Assembly: GCA_047600605.1 (NCBI GenBank)
Contig: JASGKK010000003.1
Location: 124,001-188,000 of the forward strand
Direction of reading: 5' to 3'
Origin: CAYMZZ01 sp047600605
Lineage (GTDB): Bacteria > Bacteroidota > Bacteroidia > Chitinophagales > Chitinophagaceae
DNA length: 64,000 bases
In this document: piece by piece, positions 9,661 to 19,400 of the stretch
Position numbering within the stretch: the stretch's first letter is position 1
Layout of the letters: the number at the start of each line of letters is the position of its first letter
Notes under the pieces: model-generated
The model's input: only the letters and a program-made list of their open reading frames with translations
The model's database searches: none
Told to the model about the DNA's origin: nothing
Program-made: the position numbers and the translations under genes

Positions 9661-9694
9661 TGCGAAATTTTCGTGAATATACGAAATTTTCGTA
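9661..9694 (-). promoter_or_regulatory. Twin palindromic operator upstream of the BlaI gene
   Basis: The 11-base palindrome CGAAATTTTCG occurs twice, at 9663-9673 and 9682-9692, 19 bases apart start to start. The distal copy extends to a 15-base palindrome TACGAAATTTTCGTA at 9680-9694. Spacing of about two helical turns and position 6-37 bases before the ATG fit cooperative binding by BlaI dimers. The repeats are seen directly; the BlaI assignment is inferred from position. Confidence 0.75.
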
Positions 9695-10104
9695 GATAAA
9701 TGATTTTTCAGCCATTTTTGTGAAAATCGTTTGCTGAAACCGGTTCCTGTGCGAGTTTTCTTTTACTTACTGTCTATTGTTTTTCCGGCTTACGGGGATT
9801 GTTCATTTCTTCTATTAATAATAGCCGGTATAACCTGTATAGAGGTTGCTTCATTATTAATTGCCAGCTCCCAAAGGCATCCACTACATAACATACAGAC
9901 AGATGCCGGCAGAATTTGATAATATTTTTACTGTTGTCCCCAGAATTCGCAGCCGGATGGTCGGTACTGGCATTTCCGAAAAGACAACCGCGACGGAATT
10001 CGCGCCAGCAGACAATTCACGTTCATTAAGAAGGGCATGATGCCAAAAGGCTAGCCGCTCCTATCCGGTGGCAATAAGATATACTAAGAGCTCCTGAGTC
10101 CCGG
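9695..10104. other. Intergenic stretch, no gene recognised
   Basis: About 410 bases. A 62-codon forward frame (9731-9919) exists but is divergent from the BlaI operator and has no recognisable family or start signal. No RNA gene or repeat family was seen. Confidence 0.45.
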
Positions 10105-11826
10105 TCATTTCCGGGTCCAGGAGATTTTGGCAACGGCAATCTTGGTTTTCCCAAAGACGCGATCATCTCTGCCAACTATGTACATATCACGGCCCATTAC
10201 CGAAGCCATACGCGGCATGGAAGTAGGCGTGTCGGAATTGGAGAAAAACATCCTTCTTTCCATTTTACCATCAGCCAGGCTGAAGTCGGCGATAAAACAA
10301 TGTGACTTTCCAAAATTCGCTGCCGTTTTAACTTTTGACCCGGGTTGAGTCACGGTCGCATTTTTGGGATTGTCATTAAACAGAAGCTGGATAGAGGTTT
10401 CGGTTTGCATGGCACCAAAGCCTGAATAAAAAGGCCTGTTTACGGCATCGAAATAACCCCAAAAGCTAAACCCGCTGCCGGTTTGTCCCTGAATCATTTC
10501 CCGCTGTGCTTTCGGCAGCACCCGCATCCATCCGATGTTGCCGCCCGCATCTATCTTAAATAGCAGCAGATCGCCATATTCATACACCGTATAGTAGGTC
10601 ATGGTGGTTTGCATGGGGCTTGTGCCAGTGCCGCCCCGGGTGGTTTGCCTGATATAAGAGTACGTATGCACCTTTTCGGCCACCATCACCAGGCTATTGT
10701 CGGGCGTGTAAAAAATCCGTTGAAAACGCATATACCTTGAAAAGGCTTCTCCTTCATTCTTCATTTTTTCCAGGTTCTCCCGCTCCTTTCTTTCAGCCTT
10801 CGTTTCATTCTCATCCGATTCATCGTCGGCAGCATCGCCTTCGCTGCCCAGCAGGGAATAGTCAATCTTTTTTTCGCTGGTGCTGATTACCTCACCCGAT
10901 ACGGGGTTGATACGCTGTACCAGCATGCCATCGGTGGTGCGGCCCTTTTTGGTATTGCTATAAAAGGCGGCCAGTACCAGATCGTTGTTTTTTTCCTGCA
11001 CCAACCGCGTGCTGTTGAGCCAGCGGCCGTTAATGTTGGTATTGATCTCTTTTTGCTGCTTTCCTTGTTCATCGTACAGGCGGATATTGTAGTTGGTAAA
11101 CTCAAGGAATTTTTCCTTTTTCTTTTTACCCTCCTGGTATTCATATACCCGGCCTACCAGGATTATTTTTCTATTGTTGGTGAACAGTACATCCTGCAAC
11201 TGGAAGGTTTTTGGATCAAACTCATTGCTTATTTTAACGGATTTCCCGATCGGTTTAAGAGTTTTATCAAATTCACTGACCGTATACTCATTCTTTTCGC
11301 GACCCCTAACGGAGCTAATGAGAATCACATTTGTACTGTCTGCACTGAGGTCGATCTTAAAATCGATCTCATCTTTCTTGCCATCTTTGTTAAAGCTGGA
11401 CAGGAGTTTCCAGCTTCCGGCCATCTCCCCGGAGTTTTTGTCTAACTCCGCTGCATACAGGTCCATTCTTCCTTCCTTTTTCTCATAGTCTGTTGCAAAC
11501 ACATACAGGCGATCCTGCACAACAAAAAACTGCTCAAACTCTTTGCCTTTCAGCTCCTTGTTAAAATCATTACGATACAGTTCCATCAGGTTCTTATCGA
11601 GCTTGACCAATGTAGCCGAGGAGCGCACAGAGCCGCCGATAACGAAATAACTTTTTACCGCCAGGTGGCCTTCCTGCAGATACACACCGCTTTTATCTGC
11701 ATAAATTACCTCCAGGTCGGTGCTGCCCTTTTTCAGCTTGAATTCATCGCCCCAGGTGAGCTTCGGATTTTGTGCAAAACCAACAAGACTAAACAGGATG
11801 GCAACAGCCAGCATTTTACATTTCAT
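10105..11826 (-). CDS. Secreted hypothetical protein, probable beta-propeller
   Basis: A 573-residue protein with a signal peptide (about 1-18, ending VGFAQ). The mature part is a run of short beta-strand units with alternating hydrophobic patterns (VVQDRLYVFATDYEK, NNRKIILVGRVYEY, DNSLVMVAEKVHTY), which suggests a propeller-like fold. An acidic insert lies near residues 325-350. No catalytic motif is visible. Similar proteins are common in Chitinophagaceae and carry no assigned function. It is monocistronic, with spacers of more than 300 bases on each side. Confidence 0.72.
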   Translation of the reverse strand: MKCKMLAVAILFSLVGFAQNPKLTWGDEFKLKKGSTDLEVIYADKSGVYLQEGHLAVKSYFVIGGSVRSSATLVKLDKNLMELYRNDFNKELKGKEFEQFFVVQDRLYVFATDYEKKEGRMDLYAAELDKNSGEMAGSWKLLSSFNKDGKKDEIDFKIDLSADSTNVILISSVRGREKNEYTVSEFDKTLKPIGKSVKISNEFDPKTFQLQDVLFTNNRKIILVGRVYEYQEGKKKKEKFLEFTNYNIRLYDEQGKQQKEINTNINGRWLNSTRLVQEKNNDLVLAAFYSNTKKGRTTDGMLVQRINPVSGEVISTSEKKIDYSLLGSEGDAADDESDENETKAERKERENLEKMKNEGEAFSRYMRFQRIFYTPDNSLVMVAEKVHTYSYIRQTTRGGTGTSPMQTTMTYYTVYEYGDLLLFKIDAGGNIGWMRVLPKAQREMIQGQTGSGFSFWGYFDAVNRPFYSGFGAMQTETSIQLLFNDNPKNATVTQPGSKVKTAANFGKSHCFIADFSLADGKMERRMFFSNSDTPTSMPRMASVMGRDMYIVGRDDRVFGKTKIAVAKISWTRK

Positions 11827-12152
11827 ACCAATCGTACTATTTATTGGCGGGTAAAATAGTAAAAATTATGGGGGAAACATAACCCGGCTACTTCCCCGCT
11901 GTTAAAAAAACAGTTTATTGGCCTACAGGACAATACCGGAGGGGGCAGCGGGAAGTTTTTTGCGGAAGATCTGCTGACTGAAAACATTTTCCGCGACTAC
12001 TTTACAGACTACGGAACAACTCAGTCGCAAGCAGAAACAATAAAGCTCAATAACAGGCCTTTCACGAGGAAAATTTCGAAACCTTGTAGCTCAAGGGCGC
12101 TTGCTTTCCATAAATAATTTGAGAATTATGAAAATCACTGAGATAAAAATAA
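11827..12152. other. Intergenic stretch, nothing recognised
   Basis: About 325 bases between two minus-strand genes. No ORF, tRNA or obvious hairpin terminator was identified. Confidence 0.45.
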
Positions 12153-13046
12153 TCATCTGGCCCTGCAATATTGTGACAGACGGCGCACCATCTCGCCCCT
12201 GCAAACTGTGCAAAAGGCAGTTTCCGAAGTTTTCATATGGCAGTTCTTCTGAGGCCTGAAAATTCCTTTTGAATAATACAATCCACCTTCAAACAACCCG
12301 ACGACACCGATAGGGCGGTCGTTTCTAGTGGGAATTGAAGTTTCTTGTTGAATAAACTGAGCCCATTTGATCTGCGCCCGTTCCTGATAGGTAGTAACAT
12401 TTATCGCTTGTGGTTCCGGCCCATTATATGTCCTGGGTTTTTCATTTCGTTCACAAACCCAGCAGTCATATTCATCAGCTAATTGTCCAACTTTGTGGCC
12501 CAGCTCGTGTGTAATAATTTGGGGAAAGTCCGGGGCGATGGTTGAAAAAACCAGATCGCTTTCACACCCACCCCATTCAGGATCATTTACCAATACTATG
12601 ATTGCGTCATAAGCAGGGGCTAGCCCTGCCGCTTCATAGCATTTAGGCTGAAATGCAGTATAAATACATCGAACCAGTTCGCCTTTCCGGCGATCTCCAA
12701 ACCGGCAACCAAGTTCTGTTTGTCTCTGCCTGCCTATATTCGGATCAGATATTCCCGAGTCAGTTGAAATCAAATTGACCTTCCAGATATTAAAACTGCA
12801 CATATTATTGCTGAAAGGGTCTTTGCTTTGTATACCCTGCATGGCTTGTACCACCCGCTGATTAAACAAAGCCTGATCACTTTTAGCAAAACCATCACCG
12901 ATAAAAACTATATCATATTTCTCAGAGGTACTGCCACTTAACAATACTTTTGAATATGATTTTCCATCCGGTTGTATTTCTACATTCAACTGAGCATTCA
13001 TCCGGCAGCAGAGAAAAAAGAATGTGATGATAAAAATTAAGCGCAT
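12153..13046 (-). CDS. Secreted M64-family metallopeptidase
   Basis: A 297-residue exported protease with a signal peptide (1-18, ending MNAQ). The zinc motif HELGHKVGQLADEY starts at H180 (H180, E181, H184) and matches the HExGHxxGxLxDEY pattern of peptidase family M64 (IgA-peptidase-like). An upstream FIGDGF motif at about 49-54 is also typical of the family. Eight or more cysteines in the mature part suggest disulfides. It begins 3 bases after the stop of a TIG lipoprotein gene and is the last gene of a three-gene operon. The substrate is unknown. Confidence 0.88.
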   Translation of the reverse strand: MRLIFIITFFFLCCRMNAQLNVEIQPDGKSYSKVLLSGSTSEKYDIVFIGDGFAKSDQALFNQRVVQAMQGIQSKDPFSNNMCSFNIWKVNLISTDSGISDPNIGRQRQTELGCRFGDRRKGELVRCIYTAFQPKCYEAAGLAPAYDAIIVLVNDPEWGGCESDLVFSTIAPDFPQIITHELGHKVGQLADEYDCWVCERNEKPRTYNGPEPQAINVTTYQERAQIKWAQFIQQETSIPTRNDRPIGVVGLFEGGLYYSKGIFRPQKNCHMKTSETAFCTVCRGEMVRRLSQYCRAR

Positions 13047-13049
13047 ACA

Positions 13050-13739
13050 TTAATTTTTAAAATTTAAAGTTTTCCAGGGTTGACTGGTCAGCGTCATCTT
13101 CTCCCGGGAATTATTACTATCCGGCTTAAAGAAAAGCAAACTATTCATTCCTTTTTCGTTAGAAACAATGATTGCGAAGTTGGCCACGACAGAATCCGCC
13201 CTAATAATCTGTCCTTTAGAATCAGGAAATACTTCCATTGTCTGAGGCGTGAAGGGGACAATGCCTTTGGTGATTATTTTATTTCCAGTCCTTAATTCAA
13301 AAGCGAGAAATGTTTCAGGTGTAAAGGCCGACGTGTTGTCCGGGCTGTCGTTTACTTCCTTTTTACCAAGTATGAAAATTGAATCGCCCTGAATACCAAG
13401 TGTCAATTTTAGGCCCGGGTGCTGGTAGATTTCTACATTTGCCGTTCCAATTAGCTTATCTCCTTCGATCACCTCAACTTTCTTTCGCCCTGCAGCAAGT
13501 TCCGGTAAAAGAAACTCAATCTTTTCGGCTGATGCTGTTACAATATCTGCTTCCGTCCCGCCAATTAATACTTTTATTTTTGTTGATTCACTTATTTTTT
13601 CAGCAGGTAATGTAATAGTGCACATTTCTCCGCTATAGGAGGCTTCTGGCAAAATAGCCAGATATAGATTTTGTCTGGCATTATTGCAGGCGAAGATTAT
13701 CAGCAATATCAGGATGGTAAGTCTATTTTTGTTTTGCAT
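13050..13739 (-). CDS. IPT/TIG-like lipoprotein
   Basis: A 229-residue protein with a lipoprotein signal (LLIIFAC, Cys about 18). Residues 30-105 look like an IPT/TIG immunoglobulin-like domain: PEASYSGEMCTITLP, then KIKVLIGGTEADIVTASAEKIEF and LLPELAAGRKKVEVIEG, the classic 'G..V.....A.....S...I.F..P....G...V.V' pattern. The C-terminal half (about 110-229) is beta-rich and unassigned. It sits 8 bases after the outer-membrane protein gene and 3 bases before the M64 peptidase gene, so it could tether or present the peptidase at the surface (inference). Confidence 0.75.
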   Translation of the reverse strand: MQNKNRLTILILLIIFACNNARQNLYLAILPEASYSGEMCTITLPAEKISESTKIKVLIGGTEADIVTASAEKIEFLLPELAAGRKKVEVIEGDKLIGTANVEIYQHPGLKLTLGIQGDSIFILGKKEVNDSPDNTSAFTPETFLAFELRTGNKIITKGIVPFTPQTMEVFPDSKGQIIRADSVVANFAIIVSNEKGMNSLLFFKPDSNNSREKMTLTSQPWKTLNFKN

Positions 13740-13747
13740 ACTCGTTA

Positions 13748-15751
13748 TTATTTAGCGGCGGGAACAGATGCAAAGTTGAATGTCAACCCAACGAACCAAC
13801 TTGACTTCCATCTGTCAAAAGTTGCCGGATTGGTTCCTGAGAAATTTTGGGGCACTTCGTGTCTCGAATTAAGTAAACTATTGCTTGTACTTCCCCGCCA
13901 GTAGTACTGTTCATTTTCCGCTGAAAGAATCTTTTCTTTTCCTCTCGCAAAACCTCCCACTAAAGCAACCCGGTTCTTCCCGGCCTTAAACATAATTGAT
14001 CCGCCAAGTAGAAACTGAACCTGGCCATTATTGTCAATGATGACCCCGCCAGCCCCTCCAAGATTGAGTGCTCCACCTGTTCTGGGATAAAAGTGAATGT
14101 AAATGCCTGTGCCAAAACTTAGCTTTTTGTTTTTCTGAATAACCGACACACTTGTATCCCGGATAAAACCGGTATACATCACACTGTCTGCTCCTGTCGG
14201 AAGAATCGTATCTCTTGTGTCCTTAAAGCGAAATTGTCTTGAAGAAATGACGAAGTCCGAGGCAGACAGGCCGCTGTGAAAAAAGCCGGTACTAAAATCT
14301 ATTTTGAATCCGCCACTCACCTGATATTTTCTTTCTTGTAAAACATCCGTCCCATTTTTCGTTTTGATACTGATATTAATTTCATCTTCGTTGGGTACAC
14401 GGAGAATATCTGAAACAACATAATAACGGATTTTCTTATTAATAGCCTCTTCATATTTCGCATTTATTTGTTTAATGATTGCACAAAATACCTGGTAGTA
14501 TTGTGTCAACCCTATGACCTCTACTTTGTCCTCTAATGACTTTGCCAAATCCTTTCCGGAGGTCGGGATGGGGATATTAAATATTCGCGAAATATTGTCT
14601 TTGAGACATTGCAGTTCATATTGATAAGACTCCATAGAAAAATCAACAGTAGGGAATACAACGTTGTTGAAAGAATTGAGATCTTTTTTTAAATCGTCCA
14701 TTTGCTGCTTCAATTCCCTGGCCCGGTCCAATGGTTTTTTGTCAATCGGTTTTACAGAGTCTGTAATGTTTCCAGAGGCAGATGTGGTGTCAGCCGCACC
14801 CCCCTTTTGGGCAGTTGTAGCAATCTTTTGTAGACCCTCGGCAAAATCTTTTTCATATTCCATGAAGTTTTGATTACTTGTCAACGACACTTTGTAAATG
14901 GAATCCTTTGCGCCAATGACAGAAAAAACAATTTCACGCCAGGCTCTCGGCCTCATCACTTTCTTCACTTTATAATATTCATACCCTTTTTTTCTTTTCA
15001 TCTTTAGAATCGTGAAAGGATTACCATTAGGAACATAAGTATCACTAACATCATAAACCAGCCGGTACTTATGAGTTACAGCTGCACCACGGGTATTCAA
15101 ACATGGGATGTTAAATTTATAGTTGAACGGACTGGCCACAGTCCTATAGCAATGCGTACCATCCTTCGCTGTATCCACTTTACTACACAGGAAATAAAAC
15201 ATTTGAAAGGAAGAAAGGCCTTCAAGAGATTCTTGCCTGGGATATTTAGTCAGTTCACATATGCCTTTATCTTCATCAGTATTTTGCTGTTCAGTTGCAC
15301 CCGAAGGCAAAGGTGGTTTTCCCGGCTTCGAAGCTACAGGTGGAATTATTGCCATGTACAGCGTATCCTTTTCCAGCGTTATTTGTCTTTGAGGTTCTAA
15401 GAGTCTCGTTCCTATGCCAACGAGATATCCACCAGTAAAGTGAAGTACAATTTTGTTATCTTTTATGTCATTCAATTGAACATTAATACAAGTATCTCCG
15501 GAACAGGAAAGGCCAACATAAAATCTTTTTGAAAAGGTGTCTGTTCCGATCCTGAATTTATAGCCTTGAAAATTTGTATCTGGCAAAACAAGTGTAATCG
15601 ACGATGGAAGTTTCGAAAGTGCTATGCCTTTGTCAGCTTTGAACTCTGAAAGCCAGGTCTTGCCACTAAGGTCGACGGTTATGGATTGGTTATTCTGCCC
15701 AAATGAATTTAAGGCGGCAGCCAAAAAAGCCACAACAAGAAATTGTCTCAT
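13748..15751 (-). CDS. Large envelope protein with predicted C-terminal outer-membrane barrel
   Basis: A 667-residue protein with a signal peptide (1-18, ending NSFGQ). Residues 20-140 are beta-rich, about 140-160 is a Pro-rich linker, 160-300 is beta-rich with several Cys, and 300-420 is a charged helical segment (RARELKQQMDDLKKDL). From about 475 to the end there are alternating amphipathic strands rich in Gly and aromatics (FGTGIYIHFYPRTGG, FLLGGSIMF, WFVGLTFNFASV), as in outer-membrane barrels. It leads a tight operon with the TIG lipoprotein and the M64 peptidase. I recognise no named family. Confidence 0.7.
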   Translation of the reverse strand: MRQFLVVAFLAAALNSFGQNNQSITVDLSGKTWLSEFKADKGIALSKLPSSITLVLPDTNFQGYKFRIGTDTFSKRFYVGLSCSGDTCINVQLNDIKDNKIVLHFTGGYLVGIGTRLLEPQRQITLEKDTLYMAIIPPVASKPGKPPLPSGATEQQNTDEDKGICELTKYPRQESLEGLSSFQMFYFLCSKVDTAKDGTHCYRTVASPFNYKFNIPCLNTRGAAVTHKYRLVYDVSDTYVPNGNPFTILKMKRKKGYEYYKVKKVMRPRAWREIVFSVIGAKDSIYKVSLTSNQNFMEYEKDFAEGLQKIATTAQKGGAADTTSASGNITDSVKPIDKKPLDRARELKQQMDDLKKDLNSFNNVVFPTVDFSMESYQYELQCLKDNISRIFNIPIPTSGKDLAKSLEDKVEVIGLTQYYQVFCAIIKQINAKYEEAINKKIRYYVVSDILRVPNEDEINISIKTKNGTDVLQERKYQVSGGFKIDFSTGFFHSGLSASDFVISSRQFRFKDTRDTILPTGADSVMYTGFIRDTSVSVIQKNKKLSFGTGIYIHFYPRTGGALNLGGAGGVIIDNNGQVQFLLGGSIMFKAGKNRVALVGGFARGKEKILSAENEQYYWRGSTSNSLLNSRHEVPQNFSGTNPATFDRWKSSWFVGLTFNFASVPAAK

Positions 15752-16433
15752 GCTTTGGTTGATTAGGAGGTTTAATGGTAGGGCCGGGGTGCCGTCAAAG
15801 GGGAGGATAGTGAAAGGTAATTTTAAACCTCAGGTTTTTGAACAGGGGTTTTCCTCGATTTAGGGAGGGTGTTTTAACGGTATAGGCAGTGGTCAGATAT
15901 GGATTTTCTCAAAATAAGCCTTAAACAGTGAAAAGGGTTCTATTGATCAGGTTTTTAAATTTATTTAGGTTACGCTGTTTAAAGCTGAGATAGGAGACAG
16001 AGAGTGTTACGTTAGATTTTGATTTCGGCCTAAGAATCGTGCAATGCAGCCCTGTTTAATGCAGGTATGCACCAGGAAGAGACGTGATTTATTGTTTTCA
16101 TTTCTCCATCTCATCACACTTCGATCAAAGGTAAACCCGCCATACAAACGTCGTTTTTGTGTTTAAAGCACCGTAAAATGAATTAACCAGGGTTCACCGG
16201 AATTAATGAGAATTAATTGAGTATGGTAGCAGTCCCAATGGCCGAAGACCCGAACCATTTCTTACGGGATTTTAAGGACTTAACAACATTAAGCGGCAAT
16301 ACATAGCTCAAATAAGACAAAAAAGTTCGAGTAATTCCTATTGGGTTTGCCTGCTTTGGGGCTATGTAAATCCCTAAAAATCTATTAGATCATGCCTGAC
16401 AATGATTTTTATTTTGCTGACAATAAATGCCTT
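15752..16433. other. Long intergenic region with a decayed small ORF
   Basis: About 680 bases between two minus-strand genes. Apart from the small degenerate coding stretch at 16223-16306, listed separately, no gene, RNA or terminator was recognised. Confidence 0.45.
16223..16306 (+). pseudogene. Truncated relative of the small ORF at 22180-22377
   Basis: The forward frame from ATG 16223 reads MVAVPMAEDPNHFLRDFKDL... and stops after 27 residues. It aligns with residues 13-37 of the small ORF at 22180 (VAPRVKDSNQVLLDLRELSVL), sharing the V-A-P, D-x-N, L-x-D and L-x-x-L positions after a one-residue gap. The DNA downstream of the stop still resembles the intact copy with a one-base shift. Both copies lie on the plus strand, on either side of the subtilase gene. 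The match is short and was aligned by eye. Confidence 0.4.
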
Positions 16434-19400
16434 TTAGTATTTAACCAATTTGAGCACAACTTTGGCTGTATTACTTGTGATCCGGATAAAATATAAACCG
16501 GTGGAAAGATTCAGATTCGTGAGATTAATATTGGTTTTTTGAATAGTTCCGGTTCCTCTTAATTCAAATTTCCCGATTAGCTGACCGGTTACATTCATTA
16601 CCCGGGCCTGCGCTGTTTCCCCTTGCGGCAACAGATAGGTAAGCATAAAGACTCCAGTTGTAGGATTAGGAGCTATGCGCCATTGAAAATCATTTGCACG
16701 AACAAGAATTACAGGTTCCGAATAACTGTAGTAGCCTTCCACATCAACCACTTTGATTCGATAGTAAAACGTGTCGGCGAGAGTAATTTGTTCCTCATAA
16801 TTGTACCATTGTTCCACGGAAGAGCGGCCTCTGCTTTTCACTTCACCTGTTTTTTCAAAGGAGCCCTTAAGCATCTGGCTATAGCTTCTTGCTACTTCTA
16901 TTTCATATCGGTCAATATTGATTTCGTTGGGAACAGACCAGCTTAAACGGGATTGTGTATTGAATGCAGTGGCATTGAGGTGCAGGATCGGCAAAGGCAG
17001 ATAGCTGTTACTGTCCAGGCCTCCATGGTTGAACCAGTATTCCGCATTTCCAATTGTTTTGAATTCGAGGTAATAACCTTTTAAGAAAGGAACCATCTTA
17101 ACCTGATGCCTGGGAATGAACCGCCATTTTCCGGTCAGGTTATCGGCAGGCGTGCCATTTAGTTCCTGAAGTGAATTGGTCTGATAGACAGAGATACCCA
17201 GACGGTACGCATCATAAGGTTTCGTACAGGTATTGCAGGAGGTAGCAAGTAAAAGTGAATCCACAGCAGCATCCGGCAAAAACAACCTCACCATAAAAGA
17301 GTCCCTGGCATCTGACTGGATGATGAAGCTACGATTCAGGTAGTACTGTCCATGGAAATTACCGGGTGCTTCTCCTCTTAGGGTCTTAACAATAGGCCGG
17401 GTGGGGCTTCCCGGTTTTATCGAAGCGACAAGTTGCTGGCCATTCAAATAATTAAACCAGCCATCAGCTGTGGGAGCCATAGGTTGCAGGTTGGGAGTGC
17501 CAGGACCCTCATAAATCGCATGGGTACTGTCATAGATATGAAAATCATCAATCCCGACTCCTTCATAGTTATTAAACTCATCACTCCGGAAAATAAACCG
17601 GAAACGGATATTTGCTGCGTTTGGCGGAAGTCCGATAGAGGAAACCTGCCAACGGAACCTGCCTGGTGTATTCTGAGCTGCACTATATTTATACATTCTG
17701 GCTGGGCTTGTGAGCACAATCCAGTTGCCCCCATTTATACTACGGGAAATGGTTAATCCATCACAATAGCTGGAATTAAAGCAGTAATCTGTGTTGACGC
17801 TCAGACTAAAACTAAGGTAAGGATTGTTCAATCCGCTGAGATCAAAAACAGGTGAATATAATATGCCGTATTCATCAGCATTATAGTTGCCGTTAAGGTT
17901 TGTTTTCCACGCCTTCGTACCGCTGGCTGCACCCTGGATTTTTCCAAAACCGATAGTACCATGGGCCAGACTGCTTTTCCGCCCTTCTGTATAAAAACCT
18001 CCATCTCCGTTTTCAAAGTCTTCCAGATACGGAAACTGCTGTATATAGGGTGCGCTAAAGAGATTTATTACCAATTCGTTATTTTCCGGGTGCGTATCTC
18101 CATCCAGGGTAACCCAACTACGGAATGTATGCTGACCAACCGAAATCTCAGCAACAGGTTTCGAAAACTTGTACTGATAAGTGGTGAATGGATCTATTTG
18201 GTCAATTATTTCACTCACAACGGGCCCTGAATCAAGTTGGTAAGACACCACTATATTTCGCAAGGCGACGGGAGCATAATTATGCACGCTGATTTGCGGT
18301 GCTACCTGATTCAATATCCCTATGTTTTGCGATAATGGTGTATCAATACTTATTAATGCTGCATCATAGCTGCTATTGTAGAAAGTGATATTATCTATGT
18401 TATAGAAGACACTGGATGGCTTTTTATTCCATAGTAATTGAAAGCTGGATGAAAAATCCTGGCCACCTTTTTTCAATACTTCGCCAAGGTCCAGTCCTTT
18501 AATGTAATAAACATTGTCTGCAAAGGTTCCGGGTTGGGAAAGACTTATTGCCGGCAACCATACAGCCTGGTCATTACCCCGGACCCAAAGAGAATCTTTT
18601 GTAGTCGTTAACTCACTACGATAATAGATAAAATCCAGGGACACATTCCGGGTATGGATATCGAAGCCAGAAAGGTTGTAAGTGCCAATGAGCCTGGAGT
18701 CTTCGGTAGTGTATCTTTGAGACCGGGACAATTGAAGTGTTCGACTCGTGGAGTCAATGAAAGTGCCTTCTTGAATGTGTATACTGTTAAACGGTGAGCC
18801 AGGGTAATAATCAAAATGGTCAAGGCCCTCAAGTCCGATAACCGGCTGCTGGTAAGCAGACTCCGGACTACTTTGAAAATCTTCCACAAGAGGATTGACA
18901 AGATCAATGACAGGGTTATTGATGTTTTTAATAAACGTGATCAGAGTATCATTACCCTGATAGGTATCACCTGGATTGGAAACGATCACTTCAATTTTAT
19001 AACTGCCGGGGGCTGATAGATCACACGGAGTGGTAAAAAGATGATCATAACTATCCCCGGGAAGAATGGTATGATCAATGGTCTCTGAAACAAAAGGACC
19101 ATTGTTTACCCGATATTGCATCAAATACCCGGTTGCAGGAGAATATGCCCGATTTTCAACCCGTACCTTAATAAGATGTGTTGCCTGTAATGCAGTAGAA
19201 GTATTGTTTCTTCCGCTAATGGGACTAATAATACTGTGCACTGCAAGATCATGGTGGTAGGATATATCCTCGCAATTCCCGGAATTAGGTTGACGGCCAA
19301 TGGCCACCGATCGGGGACCCGTAGCAGTTCCTACGGTTGATTGTACGCTGACGTAGGCCAGTGAATCTGCTGATAAGCCGTGTATCGTATAAAATGTATT

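Noticed and set aside
9731..9919. 62-codon hydrophobic forward frame
   Set aside because: No homologue recognised and no paralogue or conserved context; could be a small membrane protein, but unsupported.
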